A DNA stretch of 64,000 nucleotides from an uncultured Kordia sp. (GTDB lineage Bacteria; Bacteroidota; Bacteroidia; Flavobacteriales; Flavobacteriaceae): the NCBI RefSeq assembly GCF_947496985.1, contig NZ_CANMEZ010000008.1, positions 124,001-188,000 of the forward strand, in the 5' to 3' direction. The position numbers and the translations under genes are program-made. Shown here in pieces: positions 10,510 to 18,648 of this stretch (position 1 is its first letter; each line of letters opens with the position of its first letter). A model generated the notes under the pieces. The model was not told where the DNA came from. It searched no databases and worked only from the letters and a program-made list of their open reading frames with translations.

Positions 10510-10520
10510 ACAAAACAGAC

Positions 10521-11819
10521 ATGAAAAAACATATTTATATATATACATTATGCTTAACTGTTTTGTTCAGCAGTTTAAGTTTTGCACAACAAACACCTGC
10601 ACCAAAACAGGCTGAAACGATTTCTATTGTTGGTGCAACGGCACATATTGGAAATGGACAAGTTATTGAAAATGCAGTTATTGTATTCGAAAATGGAAAA
10701 ATAGTTCGCATTGGAGCTGCCGGAAGTACACAAACCACTGGAAAAGTAATTGACGCGAAAGGGAAACATGTATATCCTGGATTTATTGCACCAAACTCTA
10801 CACTTGGATTAGTTGAAGTTGATGCTGTACGTGCAACACGCGATCAAAATGAAACAGGAAGCATAAATCCACATATTCGTAGTTTGATTGCTTATAATAC
10901 TGAATCTAAAGTTGTAGAAAGTTGTAGACCTAACGGAATTCTTACTGCACAAATAACTCCAAGAGGCGGACGTGTTTCCGGGACTTCTTCGGTAGTACAA
11001 TTAGACGCTTGGAACTGGGAAGATGCCGCTATAAAAACTGATGATGGAATTCATTTAAACTGGCCAAACAATTTTACATTTGGTCGTTGGTGGCTTGGAG
11101 AACCAAGAGGTTTACGTCCAAACAAGAATTACTCAAAACAGACACAAGAGATTCAAGATTTATTTAATGATGCTAAAAGCTATTTAAATGGCGCTAAAAA
11201 AGCTAAACATTTACCGTTTGAAGCAATGTCAGGATTGATGAATGGTTCACAAAAACTTTTTGTACATGTTGATACTGAAAAAGGAATTTTGGACGCGATT
11301 GCTTTTGCTAAGAAGAATAATTTAAAATTAGTTGTAGTTGGCGGATATCACGCACATAAAGTTGCAACAACTTTACGTCAAAATAACATTCCTGTTTTAT
11401 TACATAGAACACATTCAGTTCCTCAAATGGACGATGAAGATTATGACTTATCATACAAAAAAGCAAAAATCTTAACGGATGCTGGCGTTTTAGTAGGATT
11501 GGAAAATAGTGGACAAATGGAACGTATGAATACACGTAACTTACCTTTCTTAGCAGGAACTGTTGCTGCACATGGTTTAGATAAAGAAAAAGCACTGCAG
11601 TTAATTACTTCAAATACTGCTAAGATTTTGGGTATTGACAATCAACTTGGAACTCTAGAAGTAGGGAAAGACGCTACACTATTTATTAGTGAAGGTGATG
11701 CATTAGACATGCGAACTAATATTTTAACATATGCCTTCATTCAAGGGCGAATGTTGAGTTTAGACACACATCAAACTAAATTATGGAAACGTTATATGAA
11801 TAAATTCGAAGGAAAATAG
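10521..11819 (+). CDS. Secreted amidohydrolase-like protein lacking the HxH metal motif
   Basis: The protein has 432 residues with a signal peptide ending near SSLSFAQ. It shows the amidohydrolase frame: an N-terminal NGQVIENAVIVFENGKIVRI, then VYPGFIAPNSTLGLVE, and a C-terminal TAKILGIDNQLGTLEVGKDA. The canonical PGFIDxHxH is replaced by PGFIAPNSTLG, so the first two metal ligands are absent. A HAHKV segment occurs later. It closely parallels the first domain of the upstream protein and may act as a non-catalytic subunit of the same secreted complex (inference). The gene follows the upstream stop codon by 11 bases. Confidence 0.82.
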   Translation: MKKHIYIYTLCLTVLFSSLSFAQQTPAPKQAETISIVGATAHIGNGQVIENAVIVFENGKIVRIGAAGSTQTTGKVIDAKGKHVYPGFIAPNSTLGLVEVDAVRATRDQNETGSINPHIRSLIAYNTESKVVESCRPNGILTAQITPRGGRVSGTSSVVQLDAWNWEDAAIKTDDGIHLNWPNNFTFGRWWLGEPRGLRPNKNYSKQTQEIQDLFNDAKSYLNGAKKAKHLPFEAMSGLMNGSQKLFVHVDTEKGILDAIAFAKKNNLKLVVVGGYHAHKVATTLRQNNIPVLLHRTHSVPQMDDEDYDLSYKKAKILTDAGVLVGLENSGQMERMNTRNLPFLAGTVAAHGLDKEKALQLITSNTAKILGIDNQLGTLEVGKDATLFISEGDALDMRTNILTYAFIQGRMLSLDTHQTKLWKRYMNKFEGK

Positions 11820-11868
11820 TAACTTTATAAAGAAAGTTGCTACTCATATAACATTAAAAATAGATACT

Positions 11869-12285
11869 ATGAAAAATATACAACAATTCGTCATCATATT
11901 ATTTTTAGGAGCTGCTCTTACTGTTTCTGCACAAGAAACTACAGAGGAAATTCCTAGTTTAGATAAAGAAATTGAAAACTTTGAATTGCCAACGTTTTCT
12001 AAATTATCAAATGATATTGCAAGTGAATATAATGCTATATTAGAATCATTACCTGATTTATCCAATATTGGTCCATATATTGATCAAGAATTGAGAAGAG
12101 GAGCTATTTTTGATCAACATAGTGTTTCTAGTAGTTTTAGAAACTTTGCTAATGAAAATTCATTGTTTCAAAATATAAGTACTCGAAAATTTGAGTTACG
12201 TACTATTTTGAATAATATTATGTATCTCGGACATGATATTAATCAATTACATTTAAGTGATGCACACAAAGCAACAGGAAATTAA
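11869..12285 (+). CDS. Small secreted protein of unknown function
   Basis: The protein has 138 residues. The signal peptide (FVIILFLGAALTVSAQ) is clear. The mature part is acidic and predicted mostly helical, with the segment EIPSLDKEIENFELPTFSKL and no cysteines. I do not recognise a family. It lies 49 bases after the amidohydrolase pair on the same strand and is followed by a strong hairpin terminator, so it may be the last gene of that operon. Confidence 0.65.
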   Translation: MKNIQQFVIILFLGAALTVSAQETTEEIPSLDKEIENFELPTFSKLSNDIASEYNAILESLPDLSNIGPYIDQELRRGAIFDQHSVSSSFRNFANENSLFQNISTRKFELRTILNNIMYLGHDINQLHLSDAHKATGN

Positions 12286-12315
12286 GTTTTCTTAAAACTG
12301 AAACTTTTGTACATA

Positions 12316-12348
12316 AAAAAATCCTCTTCATACTGAAGAGGATTTTTC
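12316..12348. terminator. Bidirectional rho-independent terminator
   Basis: AAAAATCCTCTTCA and TGAAGAGGATTTTT form a perfect 14-bp arm pair around a TAC loop, with A and T tracts on both sides. It sits between convergent genes (11869-12285 plus, 12378-13181 minus). Confidence 0.9.
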
Positions 12349-12377
12349 TTTTTCATAACATTTTTTTGTCTTTTCTT

Positions 12378-13181
12378 TTACCCTTTTGGAACAATTACAG
12401 CATCTTCTGGACGTGTATACATTTTCTCTTCCATCGGTTTTTCTGTTAAGATTACATTTGTAAACTCTACTGAATTGCGAGCTTCTGTAATTTTATGGTC
12501 TTCACTTTTATACCATGTTAATATTTTTGGCAATACAACACCATTTATTTTTTGCCAATTCGCGTAACGAATGTAGCTTATTTTTTCACTCGGCTTTCCA
12601 TTGAAGTAAGTTACCGTATATCCTAACCATTCCATTTTATACGTTTCAGGATTGTAATAAATAAAGTAATTATCTTCTGGTGAATCCCCTACTCCATTTC
12701 CATATGAAATTTTATACCCAGGATATAAAACACCTTCATACGATAGGCTTTCTGCTTTTTCATAAGTGATTCCGTCATCTCCTAATACAAATGGCATTGC
12801 ATAAAAATAGAAATATAAGTTGTGATAAAAACGTGCATTACTTCTAAAAGCAGTTGAATCTTTTTGAGCTAACCAAACATCTTTTCCATCATACCCGATA
12901 GTGAAATTATTCCCTTCTAAACGTGTTTTTCTTGATGGTAAATCTGTAATGTGTTTTTCATTTTTTTCTGGCTTTACTATTTCGTAAATCAACGTTTGTG
13001 CATCATTCCACTTGTTAATTCCGCCATGAGCATCAAATACTTTTTGTAAATTTTCCGGATACTTTTTAGTCTCAGCAACTACTTCTTTTTCAGATTCTTT
13101 CGTAGTTTCTTCCTTCTTCGTATTCGTGTTACATCCAACCACTAAGAATACTGCTAAAAGTATAAACGTAATTTTTTTCAT
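12378..13181 (-). CDS. Lipoprotein, DUF6503-like
   Basis: The protein has 267 residues. The lipobox is FLVVGC (Cys17), followed by a charged Lys/Glu/Thr linker. The remainder starts VFDAHGGINKWNDAQTLIYE and continues with alternating beta-strand-like sequence (YKISYGNGVGDSPEDNYFIY). The HGG-xxxW opening and the overall plan resemble the DUF6503 lipoproteins of Flavobacteriia, which have a LolA/LolB-like beta-rich fold with no known role. The family assignment is from memory of the motif and is moderate. The gene is monocistronic, with terminators on both sides. Confidence 0.7.
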   Translation of the reverse strand: MKKITFILLAVFLVVGCNTNTKKEETTKESEKEVVAETKKYPENLQKVFDAHGGINKWNDAQTLIYEIVKPEKNEKHITDLPSRKTRLEGNNFTIGYDGKDVWLAQKDSTAFRSNARFYHNLYFYFYAMPFVLGDDGITYEKAESLSYEGVLYPGYKISYGNGVGDSPEDNYFIYYNPETYKMEWLGYTVTYFNGKPSEKISYIRYANWQKINGVVLPKILTWYKSEDHKITEARNSVEFTNVILTEKPMEEKMYTRPEDAVIVPKG

Positions 13182-13251
13182 TTCCCTTTATTAGTTTTAG
13201 ATTTCTTCCTAAGTCGAAATGAAGTTTCATTAATTACATTTTATTTAAAAT

Positions 13252-13293
13252 AAAAAATCCAATAACAACTATTACAGTTATTATTGGATTTTA
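13252..13293 (-). terminator. Terminator of the T9SS surface protein gene
   Basis: AAAATCCAATAA (to 13264) pairs with TTATTGGATTTT (13281-13292) around a 16-base loop. It lies 23 bases past the stop codon of the 1325-residue gene, with a U-rich end on the minus-strand transcript. Confidence 0.8.
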
Positions 13294-13315
13294 TCTTTAT
13301 ATATAGCCTAAAAAC

Positions 13316-16300
13316 TTATTCCACTATAAATTGTTTTGTAATCGTTGTATTAGCTTGTGTTTTCATGCGTAATACATAGAAACCTGAAGCAAAATCATTT
13401 ACATCAATCGTTAAATTATTCGTTGGTATTGCCTGCTTTTGAGCATGCACTAACCTTCCTTCCACACTATATATTTCTATACTTTGAATTCGTACATTAG
13501 CAACTGTTTCGACAGTAAGTTTATCTTTTGCCGGATTTGGATACATGCGTATATTCGTTGTTGAAAATTCTTCTACACCTAAGAAAATAGTGTTATCTAA
13601 ATAATCTGGAATCATGTTATTATTTGTATCATCATCTTCTGGATTGTTATTTCCATTGTAATCTTCATCAACTGTTAATGTTCCATCTCCATCATCATCA
13701 GCATCTCTATGGTTTGGAATTCCGTCATCATCCGTATCTAAAAATCCATTTTGAGGTGTTATTGTAGCAGTATTAAGCAATTCTAAATTTGTTAGGACAT
13801 AATCGCCGTCATCATCTTCATCTACAAAATCAGGAATTCCATCGCCATCCGTATCATCATTCCCTAAATTCCCATCACCATTTACATCTTCATCCATCGT
13901 TGAAACACCATCTGAATCAGTATCCATATTACAATCAATTACTGCTAACGTAACTGTTTTTATAGTAACCTCATTTGTTGTTCCATTTAAGACTCTAGCA
14001 TAAATTATTTGAGAATTACGTGTATTTGTATACAAGGTTGGTAAAGGATTACTATTATTTAATAAATCTTGTTCAGAATTGAAATACGTAACTGTTCCTG
14101 TGGTAATGTCATCTGCCTCTAATATTTCATCACCAATGGTTGATAAATCAAATTCTAGAAAACCATCTGCTCCATCATCACATAAAATCGAAAAAACATT
14201 TTCATATGTTGTTATAGGTCTAAAACGATGTCCTTCATCAATCGCATCCCATGCGCCTGTATTTCTACCTTCTGGAAAATATCCTTCCAACCCATATTCA
14301 TCTTGAATTCCGAGTAAACCTAATCCGCCATTCCAATCACTACAAGATATTTTCTGTTCTACTTGAACATCTACCACATTGAGTGTTTCATACAATATAA
14401 TCTGTGTTGTTGATGGATCATTACATGTATTCCCAAATTGATTAATTTCATCAAAGAAAATTACCATTTTTCTAAAAGGAGCTTCTCCAATTACACCATA
14501 CCCTAAGCTACCTGTACCATTATTTAATAAATCATGATACACACCAAAAACAGAATTTGTGTATAATTCTGCACTTGGAATACTACGTGAAACATCCATT
14601 GACCAGTTACAAGGTGCATTAGAATAACTTTCATTGAAAGATACTATTCCGTTTGTTCCGACAACAAATTCATCATAGGTTTTACCAAAAAAATCAAATT
14701 CAAAAGGAATGTCTATTCTATATGTAAAGGTATCATCAATATTACCTGATGGTATTGCTTCAATAGTATATATTGCATGTGGTATAGTTGTGACTTCATA
14801 ATTTTCACTAGAAGAGACATTACATAACGTAGGTTCCGTTACTAATTCTAATGGAACAATTTCATAGCATTCTGCGTTAGGATAAAATAAAGGATGCCCA
14901 CTTATTCTTGCATATATGGTTTGCGAATATGGCGTTGTGTTCGTATATATCAAATCTAATCTATTAATGTTGATTTCAGCATCTGCCATCGTAGCATGGT
15001 ATGAAATTCCAAAACCTGAATTTTCATCAAAAATCTCTAAAATTTTAGAAGCTAATGGGAATACAGCAATTCCGTCATTTTCCGGATCGCAAACTAACAA
15101 TGGCGTTGGCGTGTTAATATTGGATTGTAATTCAAGTCCAACCAACGTAAATACAGTTGCAGAAACATTTCCTGTTGAAATTTCCTCTACACGAACATAA
15201 ATTGTATTATCAACCTCCGTAGTACAAAATGTTGCTGGATTTGATATAGCATTTGTATTATAAAACGCATCTTCATCAGATAAATGATAACTTACAATAG
15301 CATCACTTGGATCAATGCTTCCTAATACTTCTGATTCTCTAGACATTAAATTAAAACAACCCAATCCAGGAGTATCATACTCACAAATATAAGATCCAAT
15401 AATATTGTTAAAAGGTAAACATTCAGAATTTACTACTAAATTTAAAGTTGTAAGTGAGTAACAACCATTAGTATTCTCAGCACGCACATACATAGTCTGT
15501 ACATTTGGCGTTGTATTGTAATAAAAAGATGCATTCACCTCGTTTTCTGCATTCTCAGCATCTTCTTGTGTTTCATAATAAGTAATATCTAAAGACTCGT
15601 CATCTGTGATACTATCAACTTCATTCGTTATACGAAAAAGAGCAATTCCATTTCCATTTGGATCACACTTTTCTATAGGAGTAAGATTTTCATTAATAAT
15701 AGGTGTGCGTTGTACATCTAAAGTTAATGTTGGAATATTTTCAGTTTCTACACATCCAGTGATACTATTTTCAGCACGTATATATATTGTTTGCGGATTT
15801 GTTGTATTCTGAAACCCATTGGGCAATGGATTATTGTTTGTTATTACATCTGTCGCTGTAAGGTGATAACTAATTAAAAAGTCGCCAACAATCTGAGGGC
15901 TATTTAAAAAAGATAACTCATCAGTAATTGTATCCCAATTAAATGTTCCTACATAACTTGTATCATCAACACAAGTGCTATAATCATATGAAGTATTAGT
16001 AAATAAAGGATTGGTATTAAAAATTTGTAAATACACGATTGAAAAACAAGGCGTATTATCACTTGCCATCTGTAATGTACTTTCTATTCTAGCAATCACT
16101 GAAGTGATCCCGCTATTAGAGAAATTAGATGTATTTATTGAGAAATTTGTTGGATTTGAAATTGGGTTAGATCCTGAAATAGCGTCTGAATATTGTTCAT
16201 AATAACTAACGACAACATCTGTATTTGTATCAATTATCTCGGTTTCACGACTTGATAAATCAACAACTATTAATCCATCATTATCGTCATCACAACTAAG

Positions 16301-17293
16301 TATTGGAGTTATACTAGAAGGTATTGAAGGCGCTGGTAATACGTGAATAGTTTGCGTAACATCTGACGGGCAATCAAAATCACCTGTTATTGCTCTCACA
16401 AAAATTGTTTGCGGATTATCTGTATTTGAATACGCAGTAGGATTTGCAATTGGCACATTATTGTTTAAATCAGATAAAGATGCATAATATTGTAATTCAA
16501 TTGATGTATCTCCATTTGTAATGTCTAACGCTCTCGTTGTTAAATCGAAAACAGCAATTCCATTATTATTTAAATCACACATATTTAAAGGTTCTGGCTG
16601 AACTAAGTCTGCCGGTGGCTCTACAATAAGATGAAAAAAACCGATCGTAAAACATCCAGTAATATTATTTGTCATACGAATAAATATCGGCTGAAAGAAA
16701 ACTGTATTTGTATACGATGTTAAATTGGCAATTGGATTACTATCTGCAATAGCATCTGCTTCAGATTCAAAATAAGCCAATGTATTATCTATTTGCGATT
16801 GCGAACCATAAATATATGATGCAAAAACTGTCAAATTAAATGTTGCAAAACCATCAATACTAGCAGGATCATCGCACTGAAAAATATCAATTGCAGCAGA
16901 ATCTGGTACTGACGGACTTGGAGTTACCGATAACGTAAGACTTGTCGTATCAAAAAAACCTGTAGTAATAGCTTCCAATCGGACATAAATAGTTTGTGGA
17001 TTTACAGTATTACAAAAAGGTGTTGGCAAAGCATTGGTAGCTGTATCTGCATCTAACTGTGACAAATGATACGTTACTGTATAATCCAATGGATTTTGAG
17101 TTCCTAAAACTTCAGGATCTTTCAAACTTAGGTCAAAACACATCAATCCATCATTTATATCATTAGGATCGATAGGATTCCCTGAAGTATAATTGTTGTT
17201 ATCACAGACTTCAAAGTCACTTGGTTGATTTGCAACCTGTGCACTTATAATATTGATGAAAATTATAAATACAAATAATATAGTTTTTTTCAT
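13316..17293 (-). CDS. Large T9SS-exported repeat protein with Ca-binding type 3-like repeats and type A sorting domain
   Basis: The protein has 1325 residues. The signal peptide is FIIFINIISAQ. About nine repeats of ~110 residues follow, each opening with Cys-Asp and DG/NG (CDDDNDGLIVVDLSS, CDPENDGIAVFPLAS) and closing with NPQTIYVRAEN-type strands. A nidogen/lectin-like segment (FDFFGKTYDEFVVGTNGIVSF) interrupts them at about residue 850. Then comes an aspartate-rich stretch (DTDGDGIPDFVDEDDDGD and relatives) of thrombospondin type 3-like calcium sites. The last ~75 residues (RMYPNPAKDKLTVETV to KQFIVE) are a T9SS type A sorting domain. The protein is inferred to be exported by the type IX system and anchored or released at the cell surface. 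An adhesion role is plausible but not shown. Confidence 0.9.
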   Translation of the reverse strand: MKKTILFVFIIFINIISAQVANQPSDFEVCDNNNYTSGNPIDPNDINDGLMCFDLSLKDPEVLGTQNPLDYTVTYHLSQLDADTATNALPTPFCNTVNPQTIYVRLEAITTGFFDTTSLTLSVTPSPSVPDSAAIDIFQCDDPASIDGFATFNLTVFASYIYGSQSQIDNTLAYFESEADAIADSNPIANLTSYTNTVFFQPIFIRMTNNITGCFTIGFFHLIVEPPADLVQPEPLNMCDLNNNGIAVFDLTTRALDITNGDTSIELQYYASLSDLNNNVPIANPTAYSNTDNPQTIFVRAITGDFDCPSDVTQTIHVLPAPSIPSSITPILSCDDDNDGLIVVDLSSRETEIIDTNTDVVVSYYEQYSDAISGSNPISNPTNFSINTSNFSNSGITSVIARIESTLQMASDNTPCFSIVYLQIFNTNPLFTNTSYDYSTCVDDTSYVGTFNWDTITDELSFLNSPQIVGDFLISYHLTATDVITNNNPLPNGFQNTTNPQTIYIRAENSITGCVETENIPTLTLDVQRTPIINENLTPIEKCDPNGNGIALFRITNEVDSITDDESLDITYYETQEDAENAENEVNASFYYNTTPNVQTMYVRAENTNGCYSLTTLNLVVNSECLPFNNIIGSYICEYDTPGLGCFNLMSRESEVLGSIDPSDAIVSYHLSDEDAFYNTNAISNPATFCTTEVDNTIYVRVEEISTGNVSATVFTLVGLELQSNINTPTPLLVCDPENDGIAVFPLASKILEIFDENSGFGISYHATMADAEININRLDLIYTNTTPYSQTIYARISGHPLFYPNAECYEIVPLELVTEPTLCNVSSSENYEVTTIPHAIYTIEAIPSGNIDDTFTYRIDIPFEFDFFGKTYDEFVVGTNGIVSFNESYSNAPCNWSMDVSRSIPSAELYTNSVFGVYHDLLNNGTGSLGYGVIGEAPFRKMVIFFDEINQFGNTCNDPSTTQIILYETLNVVDVQVEQKISCSDWNGGLGLLGIQDEYGLEGYFPEGRNTGAWDAIDEGHRFRPITTYENVFSILCDDGADGFLEFDLSTIGDEILEADDITTGTVTYFNSEQDLLNNSNPLPTLYTNTRNSQIIYARVLNGTTNEVTIKTVTLAVIDCNMDTDSDGVSTMDEDVNGDGNLGNDDTDGDGIPDFVDEDDDGDYVLTNLELLNTATITPQNGFLDTDDDGIPNHRDADDDGDGTLTVDEDYNGNNNPEDDDTNNNMIPDYLDNTIFLGVEEFSTTNIRMYPNPAKDKLTVETVANVRIQSIEIYSVEGRLVHAQKQAIPTNNLTIDVNDFASGFYVLRMKTQANTTITKQFIVE

Positions 17294-17475
17294 ATAGGTA
17301 ACCGATTTTAATTTTCCAAAAATACTTTAAATCCTAAGCTTCAGCAAGAAAAACTATCCATGATTATCGAATTAAAGGTTGAATTATTCTTAAAAAGTGT
17401 ATAGACAAAAATACTCCCTGTCGTTTTACATATAGAAACAACATCAAAGCATTTATAATTATGGAATAGCTTTGT

Positions 17476-17483
17476 TATATTTG
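17476..17483 (+). promoter_or_regulatory. Candidate -7 box (TATATTTG) close to the TrmH-family start
   Basis: TATATTTG matches TAnnTTTG and ends four bases before the ATG at 17488. A start site about seven bases downstream would make the message leaderless or nearly so. No clear -33 box was seen. Confidence 0.4.
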
Positions 17484-17487
17484 CAGC

Positions 17488-18294
17488 ATGCACAAACAGG
17501 TTTCTAGCACTCAAAATTCTACGATTAAATACGTTCTTCAATTGCAAGAAAAATCAAGAAGTCGTAAAAAAGAAGGCAAATGTATTTTAGAAGGTTTTCG
17601 TGAGTTAACGCTTGCGCTAGATGGAAATTACACCATAGACACACTATTATTTTACCCAGAAATTTGTTCACACGATAGCATTCAAGAATTGTTGAAAAAC
17701 GCAAAAAACAAACCGGAATGCATTGAAATTTCAAAAGAAGTATATCAAAAAATTGCATATCGTGGAAGCACAGAAGGCGTTTTAGCCATTATGGAAACTA
17801 AAACGCATGCGCTTGACGCGATTTCATTTCATAACAAAACGCCCTTAATTTTAGTTGCCGAAGCTCCTGAAAAACCTGGAAACATTGGCGCATTATTAAG
17901 AACTGCTGATGCAGCCAATGTAGATGCTGTTTTTATTGCCAATCCAAAAACGGATTTATACAATCCAAATATTGTACGATCTAGTGTTGGTTGTGTATTT
18001 ACCATACAAGTAGCAATGGGCAGTACCGCTGAAATCATTTCTTATTTACAAGAAAAGGAAATTTCAATTTATTGCGCAGCATTAAGTGCTTCAGAAAATT
18101 ATCACAGCCAAGATTTCAAAAAAGCAACAGCCATTGTTGTAGGTACAGAAGCTACTGGTTTACGTGATGAATGGTTAAATAGTTCAACTCAAAACATCAT
18201 AATTCCTATGCAAGGAAAAATAGATTCTATGAATGTTTCTGTTGCTGCTGCTATTTTAATTTTTGAAGCAAAACGCCAACGAGATTTTAGGTAA
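17488..18294 (+). CDS. SpoU/TrmH-family RNA 2'-O-methyltransferase
   Basis: The protein has 268 residues. The N-terminal part (SRSRKKEGKCILEGFREL) is the substrate-binding domain of SpoU methyltransferases. The C-terminal SPOUT knot shows all three motifs: PGNIGALLRTADAA, VVGTEATGLRDEW and IPMQGKIDSMNVSVAAAILIFEA. Such enzymes use S-adenosylmethionine to methylate 2'-hydroxyls in rRNA or tRNA. The exact target cannot be read from the sequence. The gene is divergent from the T9SS gene, and a small peptide gene on the opposite strand ends two bases after it. Confidence 0.92.
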   Translation: MHKQVSSTQNSTIKYVLQLQEKSRSRKKEGKCILEGFRELTLALDGNYTIDTLLFYPEICSHDSIQELLKNAKNKPECIEISKEVYQKIAYRGSTEGVLAIMETKTHALDAISFHNKTPLILVAEAPEKPGNIGALLRTADAANVDAVFIANPKTDLYNPNIVRSSVGCVFTIQVAMGSTAEIISYLQEKEISIYCAALSASENYHSQDFKKATAIVVGTEATGLRDEWLNSSTQNIIIPMQGKIDSMNVSVAAAILIFEAKRQRDFR

Positions 18295-18296
18295 CA

Positions 18297-18476
18297 TTAA
18301 TAGTCTGGACAACTAAACAATAACAAACATCTTCCTATTGGTTGCACACAAACCCAACAATCGGCAGCACCACAATCTGATGTCTGTGAACACGGCCCAA
18401 ATCCACCACCTCTGATAGCACGCTGTTCTTTTTTGCCTAAAATTTTAACTTCTGAAATGTTTAAAATAGTTTTCAT
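18297..18476 (-). CDS. Small Cys-rich GG-leader peptide, bacteriocin/RiPP-like (59 aa, not in ORF track)
   Basis: Reading the minus strand from the ATG at 18476 gives 59 codons and a TAA at 18297-18299. The leader MKTILNISEVKILGKKEQ leads to a GGG, and the 36-residue remainder holds six cysteines in close spacing (SDCGAADCWVC, then GRCLLLFSC). The arrangement fits a small GG-leader peptide. The leader differs from the MKKK...LNKKxISNL leaders elsewhere in the window, so it is a separate subtype. No processing enzyme is adjacent. The gene lies convergent to the methyltransferase gene and divergent from the RelA/SpoT gene. It is too short for the supplied track. Confidence 0.75.
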   Translation of the reverse strand: MKTILNISEVKILGKKEQRAIRGGGFGPCSQTSDCGAADCWVCVQPIGRCLLLFSCPDY

Positions 18477-18648
18477 GGTTTTATAATTTAAAGATTTGAA
18501 TTAGAAGATACACAATACACTAATCTTCTTGATAAACCAATCACATAAGATCACTACGGGAATACATTACAATCAGAAGCTTCATTTTATTTTTTAAATT
18601 CATTCCTCATACTTGTTTCTTCCGTTTCTTTATCTTAATTTTAATTTT

